From Hyperoplus lanceolatus (Eukaryota; Chordata; Actinopteri; Uranoscopiformes; Ammodytidae), in the NCBI GenBank assembly GCA_026929865.2, contig CM049400.1, positions 13,956,501 to 14,020,500 of the forward strand: a stretch of DNA of 64,000 bases, read 5' to 3'. The notes below the pieces were generated by a model. The model ran no database searches and was not told the DNA's origin. It was given only the letters and a program-made list of their open reading frames with translations. This document shows positions 43,006 through 53,200 of the stretch, piece after piece. The stretch's first letter is position 1. Every line of letters starts with the position of its first letter. The translations under genes and the position numbers were made by a program.

Positions 43006-44499
43006 TCAACCATGGGTTCCTGAAATCGTGTCCCTCCTCAGGGGCCTCTCCACCTTCACAGTGCTTGGGTCACATTCCAGCATCTCCCTCATCCAATCAT
43101 CATCCAGTGCTCCCTCTATGAACTCCTCCAGAGTGATGATGGCTACAGTACAGACACAACAAGGTTATTGGCAAATAACACTGCAAGTGCTGATATTGGT
43201 GAGCAGGAGCTTTATGGTTTTAAAAACAAAATAGAAATAAATATAGGGGAGAACGGGGGAATCTGAGGCATCGGGTAATGTGAGCCACCCCCTGTATCTA
43301 GGTAACGGAAAACATTTGTGGTCATGTGAGATATATGTTTTCAAGCCCCTCTCATTTCCCCATGGCCCTGAAAGAGAGGACCTCATGGTGCAGTGGTAAG
43401 CATGTTTTTATCACCAAAATACGTTGCATGTAAAAGTAAATTTTCTTGCTGTCAACTTAATCGATTGTTGTGCCAAAGCAAATGTATTCACGTAGAAAAA
43501 CTTCTATCATACGTGTTGATGAACTACCAACGTATAAAAACCATGTGATGATATTAGCTAAAGATTAGCCTGAAATGCTAAGAGAGGTAGTTTTTTCTCA
43601 AATTGTGGTGGTGGGGGAAAGTGAGACACTGTCTCACTTTCCCCCACCTTGAGGCACAAGTTAAGTTTAGTCTTAAACATATTTTAATGTAATATTACAT
43701 AACAAGTGTTTTATTTTAATGTCATACACATTGTAGAAAAGCCATCATGCCAAGGAAATACACCAGGAAGACGACCTGGGACAACCACACGGAAAGAGCA
43801 CCTTCTCATCTTTCCCTGTAACCTTCAGGGCTGGAATGTAGAGTATGACAGGCTGATGTTATAATCCAGTTGGGTCTTCTTCTGTGTTCTGAGTCCCAGA
43901 CTGTTCTGGTTCTGATTTTCCTATGCTTTGACCCCCAGACACAAGCTGGCTCTAAGGGTCCTGTGTTCTGACCCCCAGACTGTGTTCTAATCTAACTGGT
44001 TCTATCTTTCATTTGAATCTTATTAAAACCTCTTGAATTATAATATGTTGTATTTGATTTTGTTCAGAGTTACTTTCAAGTGTTTAGAAAATTTGCTTTG
44101 CTTAATTGACCAAACCCCATCTTTCTTTTACTAGTCCGACATTAGTTCTGGAATGTGTGGCTAGCTTTCAGGATTCTAACTGTTACAATATGTGTTATTA
44201 TGGTAGTTTCAGAGTGGAAAAAGTAAGTGGATCAGTTTACCCCCAGCTGGTTTACTTTACCCCCTTGATTTTTCTGGTCTGTCTCAGTTTACCCCACAGC
44301 TGGGGTAAAGTGAGCCACAAGACAACTTTTTTTAAAACAATCATATTTTCACTGCCCTTTGTCTTGAAAAAATTCTGCTAATGCCCATTTCTGGGGAACA
44401 TCCTGAATTAATGGGAAATGTGTAAATTTGAGTGATAAATCATTTTAGCTCGCTTAGAGGGGAGCAAATGTAAAAAGTGGCTCAGATTACCCCGTTCTC

Positions 44500-44541
<42 letters not shown>

Positions 44542-47047
44542 ATATTATTTAAGTGCAACATTTACATTGCAAAATGTATTTTTCATTTCATTTAACTTTT
44601 ATTTATCCTCGAGAGACCAATTGAGGGGTGACCCTCATTTACAATGATGTCGAGTAAATAAATTCCAAGGAAAAACAACAATACATACACAATATTCAAT
44701 GCAAATACATCAAATACACAACAACAGGTGAAGAGAGAAAAAAAAAACAATTGAAACATTTACATAGTGGTGAAGAGTGGCAGCAATTAAAATGAAATGG
44801 GTGAAAGTACAATATAGCCTAATTAAAACAGTTACAGGTAGAGTTTGGCAGATTTAAGATAGTTTGTTTAAATTGATTAAAGGATATGAAGGTATTTAGT
44901 TTAATTTGTTGCTGTAAGTTGTTCCAGGAGTCGGGGGCACTGAAGCTAAAAGCTGTCTTTCCCAGCTCAGACCGGGCTTGTGGGACATAAAGCATGAGCA
45001 TGTCAGTGGAGCGGGTCTGATAAAGCCCATCTGAAATTTGCAACATTTCTGTTAAATAACGAGGAAGCTTCCCGGTCAAGGCTTTGTAAATAAAAATATG
45101 TATGAAAGGACTTAACTTTTGGCCAAATGTGTTGAACATATCTACTAGTTTAAGGGTTACTTACCATATATTTAAGGGGTTCAGCATTATTTTACATGTT
45201 GTGCCCCTTGGACGTGCTGTAGTTTATCATTTATTAAATACATCAGCTATATTTATGTGCTTGCTTCATCTCTTAAGCTCTGTGACTGTATAATGATCTG
45301 TCACTTAAAGACTTGTCTCAACTAGAGAAAGAAATTCGTTTTTTAAGGTTTGCATGACACTTCTGAGATAAGATGATAATTTTAGTTTTTTGTGGATTCC
45401 TTATTTAGAGTGTTATTTTTTTGATTATGGTTCCAAATGAAAAAACACATTTTTTATAGGAATATGTACCTACTTCCACAGAAACTGTCAACTCTATCAG
45501 GTCAGTTTTTTGAGGTGCAAAAAATAAAACAAAGTGCCTTCTCACTACGAGAAATTTGAAATAACACTATACCATGATCTCAAGAAAAAATGGAAACTCT
45601 TTTCCTCACCGTTATTGTCCTTATCTAATCGTACAAATATCCTGTTGGTACACTCTTCCGCTGTGAGTGGGTTGGGTTTGGATAAAGCAGCCGCTACCCT
45701 CATCTTATGAACGGCCTTTGAAAAAAAATTACAAACACCAGTTGAAGAGCATAGTTTGAAATGTAGGTCCTGAGTATTGTATGACACAGTATAAGCACAC
45801 ACACACACACACACACCTGCATAATCTCCAACATTTCCACCCTTGTAATGGCTCCATCCCGGTCTTTGTCATAGAGCTTAAAAGACCACCGCAGCTTCTC
45901 CACAGCTGAACCTTCAATGAGCATGCTGATGGCCATTACATACTCCCTGAATTCAACCACGCCGTCCTGAGGAAAATAAACCTTTTATGGTAACAACACT
46001 TTACAATAAGGGTACATTCATAAACTGTAAGTTAATGCTGTTAACGGTTAAGCATTAAATATGCTTTGTTAAGTATTTTAAGCATAACTGTTATTTAATG
46101 CTTAATTAATGCTTATCAAACAAAGCACATATTAACGGTTAATTAATGTAACCTTATTGTAAAGTGTTACCCTTTTTATTTGTTCATATTATTGTGATGT
46201 ATAATTATGAATGAGATAAATTGCTATTGTCCTGTGCTATAAGGAAAAGCATTTCCTCCATGCTCAGACATTTAGCGTAAATTCACTCACAGAGAGCTTG
46301 GCTTACCCCATTACTGTCCAGCGTGCGATATATCTGTTCTGCGTACTCAGCTGACTCACTGCCCACTGTTCCATCGCAGAAATGCCTTTTAAACTCATGA
46401 AGAGTGATCAGCCCGCTTGGACACTCATTAATGAACTTTCTATCACAAAAAGACAATGCATATACGTATATTTTTAATAAACTGAGAAGAATAACAATTT
46501 CAGTTTTGCACTAGAAAACACAGGCAGTTGAGGATGAAGGGTCAGATATGAAGCAGGAGAAATGTGTCCTTTGAATGAAGAATTTAGTGAATTAAGGTCA
46601 ACCTGTGAAGATTACAGAAGTGAGAAAAGCTTGGGTATGTGAGTGCGGATAAAGAGATGAGGATAATCAGGCCGAAAGATTTTGAACCACCTTACTACAC
46701 CATGGCCATGAGGGTCAGCCAGAAATGTGTAGTCATGGAAAAGAGTAGGACTAGAGAAACTATTCCTGAAGGTCATATACTGCTAAATGAGATAAAATGA
46801 AGATAAAATTAGAAGACATTTTTGAAACTGAATGCCAAGCCAAGGATGTGCATTGTAAATTTAGCTGAAAAAAACTGACATTCTACAGAACAAATTCTTC
46901 TTTTACCTGAATGCACGCAGAGCTCAAAACTAATTACCAGCTTCACTTGACGGTAGAATACAATGAAAAATCTTACCTGAACCAATCGTACAGCTCGCTC
47001 ACATAAGACTCCCCTCTCCTACGAGGCAGTGTAGCAGCTTGGCCCAT
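43006..47047 (-). CDS. Guanylate cyclase-activating protein (GCAP), EF-hand calcium sensor
   Basis: Neuronal calcium sensor that stimulates photoreceptor membrane guanylate cyclases when calcium falls and inhibits them when it rises. Exons: 46977-47047, 46307-46439, 45817-45966, 45610-45715, 43006-43142; 597 nt, 198 aa, all phases consistent. It starts MGQAAT, a myristoylation consensus (G2, T6). EF1 is degenerate with the family hallmark NECPSG (28-33). EF2 loop is D65-E76 (DSNGDGVVEFRE), EF3 is D101-E112 (DKDRDGAITRVE) and EF4 is D149-E160 (DKDNNAIITLEE), where the usual loop glycine at position 6 is alanine. KLRWSFKLYD (92-101) and LTAEEC (135-140) are GCAP-type. Which teleost guca1 paralogue this is (a to g) cannot be decided by eye, so no symbol is given. 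Intron 4 holds a pogo-like element and a LINE tail; the exon 3 donor lies in a (GT)n run. Confidence 0.92.
43246..44502. mobile_element. Pogo-like TIR transposon derivative in GCAP intron
   Basis: Inverted ends GGGGAGAACGGGG(G/T)AATCTGAG lie at 43246 and, inverted, end at 44502, flanked by TATA/TA-rich DNA consistent with TA insertion. Internal motifs of the form gggtaaagtgagccac recur. On the plus strand, ATG at 43747 opens MPRKYTRKTTWDNHTERAP, which resembles the N terminus of pogo/jerky-type transposases, but the frame soon fails. An 18-bp perfect hairpin with a 3-nt loop lies at 43610-43648. The pogo assignment is inference from that short N-terminal match and the TA target. Confidence 0.6.
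43610..43648. repeat. Perfect 18-bp hairpin, 3-nt loop
   Basis: Bases 43610-43627 (ggtgggggaaagtgagac) and 43631-43648 are exact inverted copies separated by ACT. The arm repeats the same gggaaagtgag motif found at the element's ends. Confidence 0.9.
44503..44538. repeat. (TA)n run
   Basis: About 18 TA units directly abutting the right end of the pogo-like element; probably the expanded TA target. Confidence 0.85.
44580..45139 (-). mobile_element. 3' end of a LINE: RT C-terminal tail and 3' UTR
   Basis: Minus-strand ORF 44819-45139 encodes a tail with VPQARSELGKTAFSFSAPDS, WNNLQQQIKLNTFISFNQFK and a cysteine-bearing end (STCNCFN). This arrangement is typical of the extreme C terminus of fish non-LTR reverse-transcriptase proteins. 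It is followed by about 240 nt of 3' UTR ending in an AATAAAAGTTAAATGAAATG-type tail near 44580. The copy is 5'-truncated and lies in the GCAP intron, next to the pogo-like element. Confidence 0.7.
45796..45816. repeat. (CA)n run forming the GCAP exon 3 splice donor
   Basis: About ten CA units end at the exon 45817-45966 boundary. On the coding strand the exon ends GAGATTATGCAG and the intron begins GTGTGTGTGTG. Confidence 0.9.
45989..46171. mobile_element. 183-bp palindromic MITE next to GCAP exon 3
   Basis: The left end GGTAACAACACTTTACAATA and the right end (complement GGTAACACTTTACAATAAGG) form an imperfect terminal inverted repeat. The interior is largely self-complementary and rich in TTAAT/ATTAA. 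Elements with GGTAACACTTTACAATAAGG ends are very common in fish. This one ends about 22 bp upstream of the exon 45817-45966 acceptor, so it occupies the branch-point and polypyrimidine zone. Confidence 0.75.
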
Positions 47048-49590
47048 CGTGTAAAGCAGCAACTGCTCTGCATTCACCATCCTCTTTATATACACAACAA
47101 ATCCCAGCTTACGCTATGCTTTCGTAAATGCACCTACCACAGCCTCATCACATTTGCTAAATTACTCAAAGTTAATATCCACATGGGGCGCAAATAGGCA
47201 GGTTGTAAGTGGGATCAGTAGGTAGCAAAGTAATTACTTTTAAAAAAGCATGCTGCTGACTATCTGTTTTGCTGAAGACAGAAACGGGGCAAGAGCTTGA
47301 AAACATTTTGAATTCAGTTCATGTGTCCTTACTTTCTTTTTTTAATGTGTAACGTGCCAATTTTGATATTTGAAAACATGCCTTAAGTTCCTGTTGAGGG
47401 TTTAAGTAATATTTATTGACATGACAACCTAGGAAGAAAGCCCAGACATGCCGATTGTAACAGCAATAATGCAATAGACAAATACAGTAAGTGCTATCTC
47501 TGGAGGACAAAAATCAAACAAGAATGAACTTATAAAAGTAGCAGGAAATTGTACAATAGTCAGTAACAAGCTCCCAACAGCCTAACATAAGCCCAAAGGT
47601 AATGGACGTTGTTCCTGTACAGTGATAGTTGGCCTTTTCAGTGCACACCCACACACGTCCGTCTTATCTTACCTAGTCTGATGATGCGACAAATGTCAAA
47701 TCGCGCTTTCTGGGGGAAATTAGAGCTTTAACAGTGCAGTGATTGAACAAGGAGAAAAATGGGAGGAAAAAAATACAAAAATACAAAATGGACTGAATGC
47801 CTTTTAAAAAGACCAGCCTGTTGCTATGACACAACTCCATAGCTGTTTGTTTGTGAAGGTAGTGAGTGTTGAAGCCAACATGTACAGCTCCCATTTCGTC
47901 TGCCAACAAGCTTCCACTTCATTTGTGACATGCGCGGTGTTTCCATGTTGCGCCATGTTAATCAAACGATACCTTTTAGCATTCATGTTAGTCATGCGGG
48001 AGGCAGTCTCCAATACAACACAGGTTCATCATGTGTCAGGGCAGGCATTTCCAAAGTAAAAAAAGCAGGAGGATGACACCATGGGAATTCTCAGGCATTT
48101 AGAAAGAAAAGACTGCACTTTTCATGATTCACGGCAGCTGTTTATCTTCCCTTGAAACAAGAGTTCTTACTGAAAATAATCCTTAACACTCGACCCATGA
48201 GATGACTATAAATCATGGCCCTAGATACCAAAATGAACAAATGGTGTGGCATTAAAGCTTCACAGTTCCATAAATTGTAGATGTGGGCAGCAAAACAGTG
48301 GGTTTATTTGACTAATTGGTTTGGGTACCAATGACAGAGGGAAAGATTCACACAGTCCAAACACCTTTGACAGAAACTTGAAATTGAGTTAACATGTACT
48401 GACTTTGCTCTATTCATTCCCATGAGACTCCAGCAATGTAAACAGTCAAATTATTCAGGTATAAGAAATGCAACAGGCCTGCATTTCAAACACATAGGCT
48501 ATCACATAATCACTATCACCGTCACATGGTGTTCGTAAAATCCAAGATGTGCAATTGTAAGTATGGGCAAAACCAAACTCCAAATGAGGTAAATTGCATG
48601 GGGTTACATACAACTCAGTGACCGGTTCAAGTTCTCACCAGATGTCATTTAACAAGTCAGCAGTATTTCTTAGAGCATCAGGACTTTTTTTGTTGAGTCA
48701 TCATGCATGATATGGGAGTGACAATAACAGAGAGAAAGCATACCCTAAAAGTTTAGAATTTATAGAATGAAAGCTCTGCATAATCCCTTCCTGAACCGTA
48801 TGCATCAGACAATGTTGTGTGCCCTTGATAAGCGAATTAAACACGTCATAAAACATGTACATCATGTCTTTTAAACGGCTGTCAGTGCGTAATAGAACAC
48901 AGAAAAATAACTAAAGGTATGGCTTACCGGCAAGATCGTAAAAGTAACGACAATAAGTTTAAAACATAGACACACAGGGGAACTAGTACAGACTCAGACC
49001 GATGCACAGTGTGCGGGGAAATATGTAAAACTTTAAACTTGAGGACAAAATACTGCTACAGTTACTAAGAACTGTGTTGTTGTGTTGCTCCGTTTCTATC
49101 CCTGCCTGAGTTATCGCTTCTACCATCAGACTAAGAACAACCTCAAGTCAGATGTCACAGATGTGAAATAGGTTCCGCTGCTGGACAACGACTAGTGCTC
49201 ACAAATCCAACGTTCTTAAATGGTCAAGAACCAAAACTTGGCTTCACTCCAACAAATGCATGAAGGTGGATAATGTCTGCCAAGAAATGTAAACATTCCG
49301 AGGTAGGGCAAATAAAATAAAGGGCATTAACATCTGAGGATTAAATGTCAATAAAGTTTCCAAACTAAATAAATGAATATATTCTTCCTATGGAAAATAT
49401 CCCTTTAAGACAGATATGGCCTGAAGTCATGGTGTTTGCTATGATACCAGATCCACACATTAACAGTATATTCAAGTCAGTGTCCCAGAAAAGAGGTTAG
49501 CAGACTGTTTTTGTGGATAATGTTCAGATACTGACAAGCTAAGAGAAAATTTCTGAGTGGCACGTCATGAGGTGACTCTCAAAGTTAGAG
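47048..49590. other. GCAP-BMAL2 intergenic spacer
   Basis: AT-rich, non-coding by eye. It should contain the photoreceptor promoter of the GCAP gene just above 47047; no TATA box could be assigned with confidence. The open frames present match nothing recognisable. The part above about 49600 is probably BMAL2 3' UTR. Confidence 0.5.
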
Positions 49591-50213
49591 GTTGTGGAAG
49601 TGTGTTCTGCCGTGGCACACTGGCTACCAGCGGCTTGGATCCTGAGGCGTCACAGAGACGGGCCAGGTTGTCAAGGTCTCTTCCTCGCATTTTTAATTAA
49701 ACATACAGTACCTAAACATATAACAACCTTTTACAAAAACATTGAAATCGATTCAGTGCTATATACTATATATACATATATATATTTCTTTTTTGCATCA
49801 ACGCACCAAAAACTTTTTTCAAATGTAGTTGGAGCAAAGTCATTTTAGCAAGAATCCCAAGGTACTGTACACTCCACCGTTATTCTTTTCAGGGATTCAT
49901 AAACCTTGCGCGGCCTCATCAGTTAAGCAGAGGACAACAGTGGGTGTGAGGAAAGCAGTGAGGAACAGTTTTCTGGTGCTGGCAGACTTCAGAGGCACAT
50001 CCTCCTTCTGAAGAGGTCAAATAGGAGTCTCTTATTGTTGTTGAACCCGCTCGCTGTCTTTGCAGCCAAACAAAGACTACACAGCTTATGTTGGAAAAGG
50101 TAAACTAATAAATAAAAACAAAAGGGAATGCTGCATCTTAGCATTCAAGCAGTGCTTGTCATAAAAAAAAGTTGTTTTCAGTGTGCTACCTCATCACACT
50201 GTAGGAGCAGATT

Positions 50214-53200
50214 CTATAGGGACCAGGGCATCTCCTCAAAATCCACAGCCTCTTCTAAGTTTGTGTCTGTTTCCAGGAGGCTCATGATCACAGCCATCGC
50301 AGCTTCATCACTGCTAAGACTACTAAGGCTCGGTCCGACCACGCTCTCCAAATCTCCTGTTGGAGTAACAGAAAAAAAAAGGTTAACGGAGTTATTACAG
50401 ATAATTAAACAGGGTTGTTGTATATAGCAAGCTATTGTATAAATATTGTACATTGTTTATTTATGAATCGTATAAACAAAATGTTGTAAATTCCTTCATG
50501 AAGAGGATCATGAGTACCCATTAGTGTGTCTCCTCCAGACAATGCAGCGCCCTGTGGCTCCTCTTCTGAGCTGGACTTTCCTGGCATCTCCATGTCTGCT
50601 GCCTCTCCATTTGGCACCTAGTGACCAAAAGAGGAGCAATTTGCAGCAGCAACATAGCAGGAGTTTAGTCAGGGAGGGAAAAGGGGGAAAGTATCAAATA
50701 TGTACAGACAAAATTAAACCTTTCCACTTTCGGATTTGAACATTGTATTACAGATAACCAAAGGCAGTCCACATTATCAGCAAGGTAGATGAACAGTTGT
50801 ATATAAACCAGTGAAGAAGTTTCAGTTTTCACAGCAGCATTTCATTACAAATGCATGAGGGCTTTCACACCCCATTAGGACGGATGCACACATGATCAAA
50901 GATTCCCATGCATTAAGACTTACATTGTTGCTGGTTTGATTGTGAGCTGGTGGACACTTATCCTGTGTTGTACTGAACGGGCTGGCGTTACCACTAGAAG
51001 GGGATGAGTTCATCCTAGAGCAACACAGACACAGCTCAATTTGAATATGCAAAAAGTGACATCTCCATCAACAACCATGGCTTTTGTAAATCAACTCCTG
51101 CATATGTTTTAAAAAAGTAAAAAGGACGTGCTCTGTTTTGAGGTCACACCTGTTGAAATCCAGCAGCTCATTGGCAATTTGGGTCCCTATGCTTCCAGCA
51201 TAAATCATGGTTCCTTGTGAGGTGGAGATGCCTGGTATAATTGGAAGGGCCTTCTTTCCATCTTCTAACAGAAGAACAACAGTTGTAAGTGAAAGGAACA
51301 GACAACATATACTTCACACAATGAGCTGTGACACAAACAGCATTGGTCCGTATCACAGGACAACAGGTAGATCTGATCAATAAGATCACCTAATTATAGA
51401 CCTTTTGTATTCTAACAGACCTTCAGAAGTTTTGGAATGACTCGACTGTTCAGACTTGTTTCCAGACCGAATGGCTCGATTGCGCTCATACCTTGTCATT
51501 AGATGAGAAAAACGGATTAATATACTGTATGTCTTTCAAAGTTTACTCCGGTAACACACAAACGGACCAAAGCATATACTCACGATATTACTGTGTTGGT
51601 TGACACTATGTATTCTACTTCTTTGGTCCAGGGATTTACAAAACTAAACCACTGACTTTGCAGAGTGACAAAAGAGCCATGTTTTGTTTTGAACTTATAG
51701 CAGTTTGTCTCTATTTTCTCTTTACTCCGCAGCGCTGTGGGGGACAAACAGGGAGGATGTCAGAGAGGACTTTAAAGAGACAGAAAATAAAGTGTAAAAT
51801 TAATAAAAATTAAAGTTTAAGGCAGAGAACAATATAAGTACAGCATGTACGTAACAACACTGCAGTTGTACTGTAAACTGGAATCTGAACCAAATTGTAC
51901 GTTACTGAAGAATGTAGGCATTATTTAAGAAAAATACTAGAACAAGCCTAATAATTCGATCTCAGAAGATTACAAGATTTAAAGTCACTTAAAAATATAT
52001 ATTTTACCCTTTCGGTGTCTGTCAGCTAAATGCGGTAAATCGTCTTGATGAAAGTATTCATAACATGATGTCCCAAGCAATTCTTGAGGAAGATAACCAA
52101 GTATGGTAGTCGCTCTGAAGAAGAAAGTTTAGAGTTAAATGAGCAAACCAATGTATGAATTGGTAAAGATTTGTTCTGATTTAAGTTTAAACAGTCTTTC
52201 CTTGATCAGTGTTAAATATGTAAGAAATGGCTCTATGACTACACATGATGTTAACAAAGCTATGCATCAGAATTTTGTCTAAAACCCCATCACTAAAATT
52301 AAATTCTACCTTTGATCGACAAAGGTGAATTTGCCATCCATGGCATAGCGCGTGATGAACTCTGTGGGTTTAATTCGGACTTCTCCATTAACCTGAGGAG
52401 ATGAGTGGGAGTGGATGCGCCCCACCGCCACCAGGCAGCTGAAGTGGGAGCTGTCCTGCTTGTCCGCTTCGCCCTCCCCATCGGCTCCCAGCTGACTGGT
52501 AGGCCAGCTGCGCATGTAGCCTGTACAGTGGACCGTGCAGTGTTTCTGCGACTCTGTTGGCACATATCACAACATAAGTATACACAGGAAAAAAACAAAA
52601 CCGCACACAGATAGTCACCATTTGAAGAATGTCGAATGATTTGAGAGCAGATTCTTCAGTAGATACCAAAAAACATAAAAAATCTGCACCACATCAATTC
52701 TGCATCAGTTTGAAAAACTCTGGTTTACTCCAATTCTTCTCATAAATGGAGGTGAAGCTGATACATATTACACTAAACCTGAATGGATCATTTGAATAAT
52801 TTCCCTACCTTTCTTTTTGGAGGTGCTAGCATGGAATTCCTTCTCCTCCTCTTTTACAGAAATGTTATTATACTTCATGCGGCAGAAAAATGAGCGTCGA
52901 GCGCCCGCACACATCCGTGCTGCACCGACTGGGAGGTCAGCCTGGACCTGCAGACCGGCTGGAGACATGGCCGGAGTGTTAAAAGTGCTGTTCCATACAC
53001 CCAAACTCATAGAGACAAAAATTAATTGCTTTACTTTTAGCATCTATTAGCCGTTCACGGGGGTATAATTCAGAAGCCGCCAGTTGCTCCTTCACTTTTC
53101 CCATGTCCTCTGGGTGTATGTAATCAAACAGGCTCTGTCCTATCAGCTCCGCCTGTAGGAAAAAACAGACAACTTATCAAACCAATCTAAACATGGTTTC

